From the NCBI RefSeq assembly GCF_958450345.1, contig NC_088782.1, positions 117,166,046-117,230,045 on the forward strand: 64,000 nucleotides of DNA. Reading direction: 5' to 3'. Numbering within the stretch: position 1 is the first letter of the stretch; every line of letters starts with the position of its first letter. Below, in pieces: positions 23,408-34,890 of the stretch. A model generated the notes under the pieces. It worked only from the letters and a program-made list of their open reading frames with translations, was not told the DNA's origin and made no database searches. The position numbers and the translations under genes are program-made. The DNA comes from Calliphora vicina (taxonomy: Eukaryota; Arthropoda; Insecta; Diptera; Calliphoridae).

Positions 23408-23869
23408 TTCTATTTTGGGTGGGGACAAAAGGATTCTATCTATTATGTGCGGCTGAAATCTGACTAGACCATCAAACGGAACCTTTAACTAATGCATCTG
23501 ATTCGTTTGAAACGAACATTGGCCGAAAAATTCCCAGAATATGTGGCCATATATGAAACCATAATATTTCATTATGACAACGCTAGGCCACATGTTGCAA
23601 TACCTGTTAAAAGCTATTTGGAATAGAATGGTTGGGAAGTTTTGCATCAACCTCTTTATAGTCCAGACCTTGTCCCATTATACTACTATTTGTTTCGATC
23701 GATGCAGAACGCTCGCTCTGTGATACCCTTCACTTTGGAACATGTTATCCGATATTATCTTGCTTCCATCTTGGCCTCAAAAGATTATAAGCTCTTTTGC
23801 CCCGGAATCCATATGTTGCCAGAAAGATGTAATAAGGTCATAGCTAACAATGGCCAATACATACTTTAA
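23399..23869 (+). pseudogene. Mariner transposase pseudogene copy 2, 3' part
   Basis: After the duplication the reading continues VMFYFGW, then IIFHYDNARPHVAIPVKSYL with the second catalytic Asp intact. LHQPLYSPDLVPLYYYLFRS follows, in which the third catalytic Asp position (normally APSDY) is Leu-Tyr. The end is ASKDYKLFCPGIHMLPERC and NNGQYIL, then a TAA stop at 23867. Several stops interrupt it, and with the third acid lost it cannot be active. Confidence 0.88.
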
Positions 23870-23967
23870 ATAAATTTATATTGTACAAAATTTTAAATAA
23901 TTAATGATTTGGAGAATATTTTTTAGGAAAGCCAGCTTTTCAACTTAAGTTTTTTTGCCCCACTGTC

Positions 23968-25299
23968 TTTGTAAAGTCTAAATATTGTAACAAGAGTATT
24001 TATTTTATTTTCCTGCATAATGAGTTCACAAGTTAAACATAAATTTAGAAAAATTAACTGCATTTACAAAAAAAAATCACTTGATTATAAAGTGATAAAT
24101 TAGCAAAAAGCACAAATACAGGAAATAATATTAAATTTATTTTAATGACTGCAGTATAATGAAATAAAAATAGACACAATTTAAAAATGAATATTTTTAA
24201 AAATTTACATAAATTTGTAAAATAGCAATTTAAAAATCAAACTAAATTTACCAAACACTTCAATACAAATGTTTTCAAACTCATGTTTTTGTTTATTTTT
24301 AGCCTGGTATTTGGTTTAAATTTTGTAAATGTTTTATGGCTTAAATAAATATATATATAGGGAAATCTAAAAAAAAACAAAAATATATTGTTAACAATTG
24401 ACACAATGTCTACCACACAATTGTCACAAAATGATTGCATAATGCACTCACTCTCAAACAAACACAAAATAAAATTGTGCTACATATACAAAACACATAC
24501 AAAAAAAAAAACTTTATAAAAATGTTACTACAAAAATAACGTGGTCGACATGAACATGCTATGAGTCTATAGCGCCATATTAAAGGTTTAAATGTATACA
24601 TGGTCCTTTAGACTGTGTTACAGACTGCGTTTCATTTCTGCCTGCTCTTTGGAAGTGTGGGCTTGTAGTTTATGTTGCATGTTGTTTAAAAATTGTTTGA
24701 TCCGTTCTTTTATTTTCTGTTGTTGCCCTCAACGTTGTTTTCATTCCAGTCGTTTATGTTGTATAAATTGTTGCAAAAAAAAAATAAAGCGCAAAAAAAA
24801 CCAAAATGTTTTTGGTGGGTACGAAAATTAATGCAACTGTCATGTTTTGTGCCACTTGAAAATGCATTTTAGCGTTAAATGCAAATACACTTCAAATGAA
24901 CATGTTTTCTCTGCTTTGCAACATATTTACAATGTTTTAAATTTTTAAAACTGGTTTCCCTTTTCTTTCTCCGCATCAGCCAGCAAACCAATAAAAAAAA
25001 ACCCATCTAAAACCCCTAAAATATTTAAGTGGGAAAAAACACAAACAACCTCATCAGCCTTAATGTAGCTCCAACTCATTATCAACACATTTGCTGCTGC
25101 TGTAAAATTCAGTTCGAATTTTGTGTGTCGTGTAAATACGCGACAAACTAGTTAAAAAATGTTGTAAATGCAACACACACACAAATCATGGCAAATGTTG
25201 TAACATTTAAGTGCGGGAGTTTTATGTGAGAGAGTGTGTGGAAAACAAGTATCAATTGAAATTAACAACATCAATTGCAACGATTGGGTTAACAAGATG
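23968..25299. other. AT-rich non-coding DNA, no gene seen
   Basis: No repeat family of the window and no splice-flanked coding segment is recognised. The open frames at 24237-24831 are AT-driven, with no motif. Confidence 0.4.
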
Positions 25300-28200
25300 G
25301 GCAGGGTTTGGAAAAAGAGCTACGAATGTAGCAAAACAAAGACTATAAAAAGAGATACGTTAAAGGCTAAACTAAGGCTATTTAAGAACCTAGATTAAAG
25401 CTAAACTAAGACTACAAAAAGACTCGCAATTAAAACTAAATTTAGACCACAACAAGAGCTACGATTGGAGACAATTTTAGATCCAGAACGTGCCACGACT
25501 GAAGCTAAACTTAGACCATAGAATGATTCACATTTACGGCTAAACTTAGAGAATAGAAGGAGCCACGATTGAAGCTAATCTTTGACTACAGCAGGAGCCA
25601 CGATTGAAACTAAACTTAAACTATAGAAGGAGCCATGATTAAAGCGAAACTTAGTTCATACAAAGAGCCACGATTGAAGCTGAACTTAGAAGGATTCACG
25701 ACAGGAGCTACACTTAGACCACAGAAAGAGCAACGGTTAAATCTAAACTTAGACCACAGAAAGATCAACGGTTAAATCTAACTTTAGACCACAAAAAGAG
25801 CCACCATCAAAGCTAAACTTCGACCACAGAAAGAACCACGATTGAAGCTAAACTTAGACAATAGAAAGAGTCACGATTGCAGCTAAACTCAGAACATAGA
25901 AAGAGCCACGATTGAGGCTGTACTTATAATATAGAAAGAGCCACGATTGAAGCTAAACTCAGACCATAGAAAGAGGCTAAATTGAAGCTAATCTTAAACC
26001 AGAGAAAGAAACATGATTGATGCTAAACTTAGACCATAGAAAGAGCCAAGATTGGTGCTAAACTTTGACTACAGAAGGCGCACGATTGAGGCTAAACATA
26101 GATCATAGAAAGAGCAACTATTAAAGCTAAACTCAGACTACAGAAGGAGCCAGGATTGAAGCTAAACTTAGACTATAAAAGGAGCCACCATCGAAGCTAA
26201 TCTAAGACCATATAATGATCCACGATTGTAGCCAAACTTATACCATAGAAGGACCCACGATTGGAGCTAAACTTAGACTATAAAAGGAGCCACCATCGAA
26301 GCTAATCTAAGACCATATAATGATCCACGATTGTAGCCAAACTTATACCATAGAAGGACCCACGATGGAAGCTAAACTTAGACAATAGATAGACCTACGA
26401 TTGAAGCTAAACTTAGACTATAAAAAGAGCCACGATTGAAGCTAAACTTAGACCATAGAAAGAGCCAAGAATTAAGCTAAACTTAGACTATAGAAAGAGC
26501 CATGATCGAAGCTAAACTTAGGCTATAGAAATAGCCACGATTGAAGCTAAACCAAGATCATTGAAGGAGCTACAATCGAAACAAACGTAGACCACAAAAA
26601 GAGCCACGAGTCAAAACAAACCTAGACCATAGAAATGGCCATGATTGCTGCTAATCTTAGACAATAGTATGACCCACGATTGTAGCTAAACTTAAACCAT
26701 AGAAAGGCCCACGATTGAAGCTAAAAATCGACAAAAGAAAGAGCCACGATTGAAGCTAAACTTAGACAATTAAAGAGCCACGAATGAAGCTAAACTTAGA
26801 CCATAGAATGAGACACAATTGAGTCTAAACTTAGACTATAGAAAGAACCACGACTAAGGCTAAAGTTAGACCATAGAAAGAGCCACGACTGAGGCCAATC
26901 TTAAACCACAGAAAGAACCATGATTGATGCTAAACTTAGACCATAGAAAGAGCCGAGATTGGTGCTAAATTTAGATCATTGAATGAGCACGATTGAGGCT
27001 AAACATAGATCATAGAAAGAGCCACTATTAAAGCTAAACTTAGACTACAGAAGGAGCCACGATTGAAGCTAAATTTAGACTATAGAAGGAGCCAGGATTG
27101 GAGTTGAACATAGACTATAAAAAGTGCCACGATTGAAGCCATATTTAGACTATAGAAGGACCCACGATTGGAACTAAACTAAGACTATAAAAGGAGCCAT
27201 GATCGAAGCTAATCTAAGACTATATAATGGTCCACGATTGTAGCCAAACTTATATCATAGAAGGAGCCACGGTAGCAGCTAAACTTAGACCATAGAAAGA
27301 GCTACGATGAAAGCTAATCTTAATCTATAGAAAGATGCACGATTAAAGCTAAACTTAGACCATAGATACAGCCACGACTTAAGTCAAACTTAGACCATCG
27401 GATTAGCTAGGATTGAAGCTAAAACTTGTACCATAGAAAGAGCCAAGAATGAAGCTAAACTTAGACCACGATCGAAGCTAAACTTAGACCATAGAAAAAG
27501 CCAGGTTTAAAGCTTAAATAAGATCATAGGAAGAGCTACAATTGAAGCAAACGTAGACCATAGAAAGAGCCACGAGTCAAGATAAACTTAGACCATAGAA
27601 AGGGACGTGATTGATGCTAATATTAGACCATAGTATGATCCATGATTGTAGCTAAACTTAGACCATAGAAAGGCCCACGATTAAAGCTAAACATCGAAAG
27701 AGCAACGATTGAAGCTAAACTTAGACAATTAAAGAGCCATGATTGAAGCTAAACTTAGACCATAGAAAGAGCCACGATTGAAACTAAACTCATACCACAG
27801 AAAGAGCCACGCTTGAAGCTAAACCTAGACCATAGAACAGCCACGATTGTAGCTAAATAGCCACAGTTGAGGCTAAACTTAGATTGAAGCTAAATCTAGA
27901 CCATAGACAGAGCCACGATTGAAGCTAAAATTATACCATAGAAATAGACACCGTTGAAGCCAAATCCAGACAGTAAAAGGAAACACATCAGAAGCTACAC
28001 TTAGACTATAGAAAGAGACTTCATTGAAGCTAAAGATAGACATCGAGATACGACTGAAGCTAAATTTTAGACCATAGAATGAGCCACGCTAATCTAAGAC
28101 TACATAAAGAACCACGATTGGAACTAAACTGAGTCTATTGAAAGAGCCAAAATTGAAACTATTCTATAGATAGATACACGATTGTAACTGAACTAAAAGT

Positions 28201-28530
28201 CTAGAAAAAGCTAATAGGGAAGCTGAGCTAATGCAATAGGGAAGCTGAGCTAATGCAATGGAGCGACCTCCGATTGATTATAATTAAGAATATAAGATGG
28301 GGCCCTATTAAGGCCAATCTAAGACTATATAATGAGTTACATCTGAAGCCAAAGTAAGACTATAGAATGATTAACAAGTGGAGTTAAACTAAGACTATAG
28401 AAGAGTCAGTACTGAAGCTAAACTAAGACTTTATAAAGAACGAGGATTTAAGCAAAAGTAAGACTTTATAATAAATGACTAAGACTATAGAAAGAGCCAA
28501 GAAATAATCTAGAATCTAGCTAAAAAAGAA
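25300..28530 (-). repeat. Minisatellite family M, block 5 (largest)
   Basis: About 90 units in the reverse orientation read CCACGATTGAAGCTAAACTT and AGACCATAGAAAGAG. This is the complement of the block 1 unit and close to it in sequence. A longer period is visible: about 26160-26250 and 26270-26355 share the same string of variants (CCACCATCGAAGC and TGATCCACGATTGTAGCC), so blocks of three units were duplicated. Much of the series around 25980-26400 reappears around 26880-27290. The edge past 28100 is degenerate. Confidence 0.94.
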
Positions 28531-29499
28531 CTATTATTGGGACCATTTTAAAACCATCGACTAATACTAAAACATAAATATATATAAACCCTGCAAAATA
28601 TTTAAACGAATTTTATCTTCAACCACGATTATAAAATGCACTATCGTTCTATCGTTTGGATTTTCACTTCACTGCACATTCGAACATCAACAGCGACAAC
28701 AAATATAAATTGTTTTTTAAAATACTCGTACTTTACAAACTCGAATTTAAATCGATATCTCAATTTCGCTTGTACTCGAAAGACCACAGCATCTGTAGCA
28801 GCAGTAGGGAATTAAAACATTTTGTCCTTAACGCAAAAGAACGTGATGTAATTGTTTAAATTCATGTCAAATAACACTTGTATCAACAACAAAAACAGCA
28901 CAAAATATACAGCCATCCATACGCAGTCAGTCAATCGCCAAACAAATACTAAAGTCACCCAAATACCGGCAACAACAACAAAAAAAACAATCATCCACAA
29001 TACAAAAACTCTCTCTCTCTCTGACAGTCTGGATTTTACAGAACGAGTAAATAAGAATGTAATAGAATACATGAAATAATCAACGGCAACAACAAATACA
29101 ACAACTAACAACAGCAGCAACATCATTGTCATCCTGGCAATGCATTTTATGTTGTTTATTTAGTTGGTTGTTGTTTCGTGTGCAGCAGTCAGTCAGTTAT
29201 TTAGTAAGACCTACCAACCATCCATTCATCAATTCACCCACCCATCTGTCTGTCTGTTTATGTGGGTCCTTTTGTGTTACTTTGAAAATCAATTAACATC
29301 AATCAAACAAAATTGTGATTTTAGTTTATTTTGTTGATTTTTATGTAAATAGTTGATGCATTTAAACACATACGCACTTAAATACAATATATAGAGCTAT
29401 ACACCACCATCCCTTTAACTAGAGACAGGAGGACTTTTTGAAGTTTTTAAATTAGATTTATTTGAAGAGCGGGGTTAGGGCGAATTAAATATAACTCAC
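28531..29499. other. Non-coding DNA beside the candidate exon
   Basis: No gene is seen. CAA- and ACA-rich stretches, a CTCTCTCTCTCT run near 29010 and CAGTCAGTCA words occur. The paired open frames on both strands at 28812-29132 have no known motif. As the sequence downstream of the candidate exon's donor, it would be intronic. Confidence 0.4.
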
Positions 29500-29559
29500 C
29501 ATTATAGAGGGAATAGAATGAATCTTCCCTTGGATTTAACCACATTTCATAGTCATAGT
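29500..29559 (-). CDS. Candidate 60-nt internal coding exon
   Basis: On the minus strand a T-rich tract ending TTTTTTTCATTTCCAG precedes 60 nt that end in AATG followed by GTGAGTTATA, giving good acceptor and donor sites. Only one of three frames is open. After 2 nt that complete a codon it reads YDYEMWLNPREDSFYSLYN and leaves 1 nt, so the exon is symmetric (phase 1 at both ends) and could be skipped without changing frame. The composition, with Trp, Pro and acidic residues, is unlike the Phe/Leu/Lys-rich frames of the surrounding AT-rich DNA. The protein was not recognised. A chance combination remains possible. Confidence 0.55.
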
Positions 29560-29575
29560 CTGGAAATGAAAAAAA
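29560..29575 (-). promoter_or_regulatory. Candidate 3' splice site and pyrimidine tract
   Basis: The complement reads TTTTTTTCATTTCCAG immediately before the candidate exon, and a further T-run extends upstream to about 29585. A branch point was not assigned. Confidence 0.5.
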
Positions 29576-29689
29576 TAAAAAAATAAATTAAAGAAAACTA
29601 AATTAACAAAAATAATAAATAATTTAACAGAAAAAGAAATTAAAAATTAATTTAAACTAATTTAAATAAAAATGAGAAAAGAAAGTATC

Positions 29690-29775
29690 AATTTAGCTTC
29701 AACCGTAGGAGTTTATGCAGTCTCAGTTCAGATTTCATTGTTGGTCTTTTCAAACACTTAACTCAAATTCAAGAT
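29690..29775 (+). repeat. Minisatellite family M, two-unit remnant
   Basis: ATTTAGCTTCAACCGTAGG and GTTCAGATTTCATTGTTGG are two diverged units 40 bp apart. They show that single units of the family can sit alone, here about 130 bp from the candidate exon. Confidence 0.6.
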
Positions 29776-29824
29776 AATTTAAGGCAAATGTATGGTGAAA
29801 TAAAGTGGAACATATTTAATAAGG

Positions 29825-30650
29825 TTTATAGCCTCATCATTGTTTCTACTACTGGATCCAATAGAGCTTGTCCCACTTAAACATTGGATGATATCCAGCA
29901 CCATTATACAATTACATCTATTGGTAAGGATGAGGGCCTATAGGAATGCCTCCAGACTACCAGCTATATCAAGTACAAAGAAGGGTGATCTGGTTGGGTA
30001 CATGCGGATTCAAGGAACCTTTAGCAACAATCATAATATTGCAGTATCAGACTACATGTTACCGAGTTTGGTAGGCATTTTAGGGTCAGACATGGTGGTA
30101 TGAAAATATCGGTGAAAATGGTATTTATGACCCAAATTTTCAAAAAGGGTATTCCAATTCGTATATGCTCTACTAAATGTTTAAGAAAGAGATTGATAAA
30201 TATAAGGATTTTGGTTATGTCAGCCAAGCGGCGCTTGGGATCTTATCTTCCTATGAGATGAGGTCTGGTGTTGTCATGGACTAACTATATGGTGCGCACA
30301 ATGAACTCTATATATGTATTATGGAAAAAAATCGTTCTTGGGTTGAATCGGAATTTGACCGGCATTGAGGTTACTTATATGGGCTAAAACAGTTCAAACT
30401 ACTCATTACTCTGTCCAAACGAAGTTCTCAAAAGTTGGTGTCGCTCGGAAAGGGTTAGGTACCACCAACATACTTTAGGGAATGTTGAGACAATACAGTG
30501 CAGATTTTGTGAACTGAGTGATGTAACCTCTGACCATCGTGCAGAGCTAAATGACTCGGACGGGCCTTAATGGCTTCTGGAGATGTAATTGATATCTCAT
30601 CAAACAAGCTAATTGGCTTCATACGTAGCCTAAATATATTGTGATCAAGC
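29825..30650 (+). mobile_element. Decayed LINE remnant, RNase H-type
   Basis: The frame at 29840-30103 holds LVRMRAYRNASRLP and HNIAVSDYMLPSL, which resemble the linker between reverse transcriptase and RNase H in R1/I-type LINEs. Later words, CRFCELSDVTSDH and IGFIRSLNI, resemble the C-terminal cysteine-histidine region and the end. RNase H catalytic motifs are not legible. It is a different and older copy than the one at 18.8-20.2 kb. The assignment is moderate. Confidence 0.55.
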
Positions 30651-30664
30651 TTGAAGCCTCAAGC

Positions 30665-31075
30665 TCTCCTTTGTGCTCTCTCTCTTGCGATCCTTTGAAG
30701 TATATATATTCTGGATCGTTTTAGAAAGCGATGTAGAAGTATGTAGTCATATCCGTCCGGCTGTTGACAGTAGATGTCCACAAATTTATCTCACCAATAT
30801 TTTAGCTGTAGTCCAACATAAGTTGCTATCGGCCGATAAATGGTTGAGAAACAAGCATAAATCTCGACTATTCTGGATCGTTACAGATAGCGGTGTCGAT
30901 GTAGCCATGTACGTCTATCTGTTGACATCAGCTTTCCGATGCCCCCAAATAACTTACCTACATAATTGATGTCATGAATATATCCGCTCTAGTCCAACTT
31001 AGGTTGGTATTCAAAATCGACAAGATTGGCCCACAAGTGGCTGTGATATAAGCAAAAAATCGCAACTTATCCAAT
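30665..31075 (-). mobile_element. Dispersed repeat B, two partial copies
   Basis: The stretch TTCTGGATCGTTACAGATAG, GTCGATGTAGCCATGT and TAACTTACCTACATAATTGA matches the complement of 34255-34575. A second, shorter stretch (CTGGATCGTTTTAGAAAGC near 30713) repeats the same phrase 160 bp earlier. It is a dispersed family in this genome, with no coding capacity seen. Confidence 0.65.
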
Positions 31076-31184
31076 TTTTTCTCAACATTTTTTTCCACAC
31101 ACCTTATTTATTCATCAAATCTTTTTTTACTAAAAATAATTTATTTATCTTAAAATACTTTAGTGAAGGGTATATAAGATTCAC

Positions 31185-32215
31185 TCTTTCTTCTTAAAGT
31201 CTTTTTTCAACTTCAACATTTGATCTTTCTGAAGTCTTATTTTAGATTCAATCGTAGGTCTATACAAATTCTTGCATTAACTTTAATCGTAGGTATTATT
31301 AAAGTCATAATTCAGGTTCATTTGAAGGTCTCTTGAAGGTCTTAGTTTAGCTTCAAATGTACGTCTCCATAATTCCTAATTTAACTTTAATAACAGGTCT
31401 TTTTAAATCTTAGTTTAGCTTCAAACGTAGGTATGTTCAAAGTTTAAGCTTAGCTTCAATCACAGTTCTGTTTAAAGTTTTAGCTTTGCTTAAATCGTAG
31501 GTCCTTTAAGTCAATTTTTCAGTTTCATTCGTAGGTCCCTTTATATTATTTTTTAGCTTCATTTGCAGCTCTATTTGAGGTCTTGTTTTAGATAAATTTG
31601 AAAATCGTTTTATGGTATTAGTTAACCTTCAATAAAAGTACTTTCTAAGGTCTTAGTTTAGCCAAGGTATAAGGTATTTAGTCTTGGTATAGCTTAAATC
31701 AGAGGACTTTGTTTGGAGTCGGTCATTGGGATTTTAAAGACATAATTTAGTTTCAATCATAGGACTTAGTTTAGCTATAATTCAAGGTCTTTATTTAGTC
31801 TTAGTACAACTTCAACCTAAACTATATTGAAAATCTTAGTTTAAGGACAATCGAATGTTCTTATGAAGTTTTAGTTTAGCTTCAATCGTAGGTCCTTGTA
31901 TAGTCTTAGTTTCGCTTCAATCGTTAATACTTCTAAAGAGTTTCATTGTAGCTATTTCTAAAGACTTTCTAAGCAATTTTCAAGGTCTTATAATTCCTTC
32001 ATTGTAACTCCTTCTAAGTACTGTCTAAGCTCTTTTTAAATTCTAAGTATAGCTTCATTGTAAGTCAATCTAATGTCATAGTATAGCTTAAATTGTAGAC
32101 CATTTTAATGTCTTAGCTCAGCTTGAGTCATCTCTCTTTCTAAGCTCATAGTTTAGTTTCAATCTTAGATCTTTCTTAATAGAGCTTAACAGTCTCATTA
32201 CAGCTTCAATCACGC
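31185..32215 (+). repeat. Minisatellite family M, block 6
   Basis: About 27 diverged units read TTTAGCTTCAATCGTAGGTC and TTTNTAAAGTCTTAG. The subtype has CGTAGGTC in place of CGTGGCTC and matches the reverse-oriented block at 37-38.8 kb more than block 1. The edges fade gradually. Confidence 0.85.
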
Positions 32216-32569
32216 CTAAACTAATGGTGTTTTCTTTTCTGATACAAAATGTTGCCAACATATTTTGTACCATTTATTAAAAGTACAATAGCACAAAAGC
32301 CATTACCATTTATGCAATTTTCTTTTATGTAGCTCCTAAATATTCTAAAACTATATTAACACTTTTAATCATAAAATACAAAAACTATTTCATTAACACA
32401 AACGAAAATGGTGTATTTCTAAACCCTTTGATAAAATTGAGGGTGAAACATGTAGCATATTTTCGGGGTATTAGGGCAACATTATTTGAAAAAAACTACA
32501 TTTCTTTCAGAAAAGAACAAAAATGCATAATTTATGCCAGAAAAGTAAACGCCATAAGTTTTGCTTCAA
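32216..32569. other. AT-rich non-coding spacer
   Basis: Nothing recognisable lies between two family M blocks. Confidence 0.4.
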
Positions 32570-33290
32570 TTGTGAAAGATTATTTAGTTTTTGTTTAGCA
32601 TCAATTTTGACTCATTCTTTATCCTTAGATTATCTTCGATCTTGATTCTTTCTATAGACTTAGTATAATTTAATTTTTAGCTCTTTCTAAAGACGTAGCT
32701 CTTAAATCTTTGTTTAGCTTCAAACGCATTACTTTTTAACGTCTCTTAGATTGAGTCCTAGTTTTTTCAATCTTGCATCATTCCATAGTCTTAGTTTATT
32801 TTCAGCCCAGGATTTTTCTATAGTTTTTCCTCAATCATGACATTTTCTTTGATCTTAATTTACCTTCAATTGTGGAGCTTCTTTCAGTCTACCTTGATGT
32901 GTTCAGCTTAAGTCATAGTTTAGTTTCAAACATAGCGCTTTCTAAAATCTTCCTTTAGCTTTAACCACTAGTAGCTCTATTTGAAGTCATAGTTTATATT
33001 TTTATAGGTTTTAATGAAATCATAGATTATTTTAATCAAGTGATTAATATGTTGGTGTTGTTTAAATCAAAATTTGTTCTACATTTTTCATCTATTTTAT
33101 AGGAAAACTTTTCGGTTTTGGGGGAGGGGAAATTCTTCTTTCACCCCTCTGGATCCGCGACTGGCTTAAGTCGTGTTCTTAATTTAACTTTCACATTAGA
33201 TATTTTGTTAGTATTAGTTTAGCTTCAATCGTGGATCTTTACGTAGTCTTATGTTAACATAAATCTTAGCTATTTACGTTGTAGTAGATG
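32570..33290 (+). repeat. Minisatellite family M, block 7 (degenerate)
   Basis: About ten to twelve weak units (for example CAATCTTGCATCATTCC, TTTAGCTTCAATCGTGGATC near 33220) are interrupted by 33020-33180. That stretch holds a G-run, GGGGGAGGGG, and the phrase CCCCTCTGGATCCGCGACTGG, possibly part of an unidentified mobile element. Confidence 0.65.
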
Positions 33291-33464
33291 AACATCAATA
33301 TACTTATTTTTTAACTTCCAAGTACAAAATGTTGTCATGTTATTTTGCAAAATATATTTTAAAATAAACATGACATTTTAAATTGACCGACAGACACAAA
33401 TTTAAGTAAATATGCATGAATCTTTTGTATGATATAAATTTTATATCAATATGAAAAATAACAT

Positions 33465-34575
33465 GTAAGAGAGCTATATTCGGTTGTGCCGAATCTTATA
33501 TACCCTTCAACAAAATATACTTTAACCCTTTGACGACCACGGGGACACCGGTATCCCAACACAAAACAAGTAAGAAAGTATGGTCGGTCAAGCCCGACCA
33601 TATAATACCCTACACTAAGTAAAAGAGCAAAAACATTTTTCTTTTAAAATTTCAATAATTTATATTTTTGAGTGATTTTCGGAAATGGGCCATATATGGG
33701 GGCTAGGACCAATTATGGACCGATCACCATGAAATTAGGTCGTGTGATTTATGTCTATATGGAAGTTTACTATGTTGAATTTTGTGAGTATACCTACATT
33801 TTTAAGCGATTTATGCACGTTAAAGTCCAATTTCGGAAGGAAATTTGTATGGGGGCTAGGTGAAATAATGGACCGATTTCAGCCAGTTTCAATAGGCTTG
33901 GTCGTTGGGCCGAAAAAATAATATGTACCAAACTTGATCGAAATATCTTCAAAATTGCGACCTGTACTCTGCGCACAATGTTTACATGGACAGCCAGCCA
34001 GCCGGCCGACCAGACGGACGGACGGACGGACGTCGTTTAATCGACTCAGAAAGTGATTCTAAGTCGATCGGTATGCTTTAAGGTGGGTGTTAGACTAATA
34101 TTTTTGGGCGTTACAAACATCTGCACAAACGCATAATACCCTCCCCCACATGGTGGTGTAGTTCATAAATAGGGTTAAAAAATATGTTTCCCGATTTTTC
34201 CCCAGTGTAACCATACCATACATAGCCTTATATACATTGTTGCAATGGACTTTGAAATATCTATCTTTAGATATCCATATTGTCTACATTAATAACTTAT
34301 TAATCATGATATAGATGCAAAATAGGCCAAAATTCGAGGTAGTCCCGATTTGGTCGATTTTAAATATTAACCGAGCTGGAAGAATTCCCGATATATTGAT
34401 GTATGAATCATGCATGTAAGATATTTGGCGGCTACGCAATGTTGATTTCAACATACAGACGGACATGGCTATATCGACTTCGCTATCTATAAAGATCCAT
34501 AATATACATATATACTTTGTGGGGTCAAACGGAATGACAAACTTATAAATTCCCTTGCCACTCATGCTGAAGGGT
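33465..34575 (+). mobile_element. Dispersed repeat B with repeat A1 nested inside
   Basis: The left end, TAAGAGAGCTATATTCGG then TTGTGCCGAATCTTATATAC, forms a short hairpin (ATTCGG against CCGAAT). The right end reads CTGAAGGGTATAC. Between them are 33553-34153 (repeat A1) and a body with GACGGACATGGCTATATCGA. The same body occurs at 30.7-31.1 and 34.6-34.9 kb. That both ends belong to one copy split by A1 is an inference. Confidence 0.55.
33553..34153 (+). mobile_element. Dispersed repeat A, copy 1 (internally deleted)
   Basis: It begins ACAAGTAAGAAAGTATGG, followed by a hairpin (GGTCGG-TCAAG-CCGACC) and TATAATACCCTACAC. It ends with CGCATAATACCCTCCCCC and ACATGGTGGTGTAG. The whole matches the complement of 39093-39832 but lacks about 130-150 bp of its interior. 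Inside is a CCAGCCAGCCGGCCGACC and GACGGACGGACGGACG tract. No coding capacity is seen, and the open frames on both strands here are by-products. Confidence 0.85.
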
Positions 34576-34890
34576 ATACAAATTGGTGAAAAAATAAATT
34601 TTTGTTAAAAAATTTGGTGAAAAATCTAGGTAGTCGCGAATTATTTGCTCAGTCATTTGTGGGCCGATTTTCTCGATTTTAAAAAGCAATCTAAGTTGGA
34701 CTATAGCAGATATATTGATGTATCAATCATGTATTTAAGTTACTTGGTGATTTCAACATACAAACGGACACGGTTATATCAATTCCGCCATTTTTATTGA
34801 TCCAGGATATATATAATTTATGGGATAAAAATAATAATTCTGAATCAGAATGACAAACTTAGAAATACCCCTACCACTCATAGTGAAAAA
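34576..34890 (+). mobile_element. Dispersed repeat B, partial copy
   Basis: CTATAGCAGATATATTGATG, GATTTCAACATACAAACGG and GGATATATATAATTTATGGG parallel the copy just to its left, so two partial B repeats stand in tandem. It ends in CTACCACTCATAGTGAAAAAG, where the left copy has GCCACTCATGCTGAAGGG. Confidence 0.7.

Larger units (their letters stand above)
18450..23967 (+). mobile_element. Nested stack: mariner (copy 2) carrying two LINE fragments and a foldback
   Basis: The outer element is a mariner with terminal inverted repeats ACAGTGGGGCAAAA at 18450 and TTTTGCCCCACTGT ending at 23966. Its transposase is split at 18769/23397 by a 4.63-kb insert bracketed by an 11-bp direct repeat, CTAAGGTAATG (18759-18769 and 23397-23407). 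Removing the insert and one repeat rejoins the reading ...HGAKVM to FYFGW..., as in intact mariners. Inside are, in order, an RNase H-type LINE, a foldback element and an RTE-type LINE fragment. The 5' part of the mariner gene is also deleted. Confidence 0.88.

Noticed and set aside
29010..29022. CTCTCTCTCTCT run as a GAGA-factor site or core promoter
   Set aside because: Only about six dinucleotides with no other promoter element nearby; too weak to call.
33485..33505. Short hairpin ATTCGG/CCGAAT as a transcription terminator
   Set aside because: It is the terminal hairpin of dispersed repeat B; intrinsic terminators of this kind do not apply in a eukaryotic genome.
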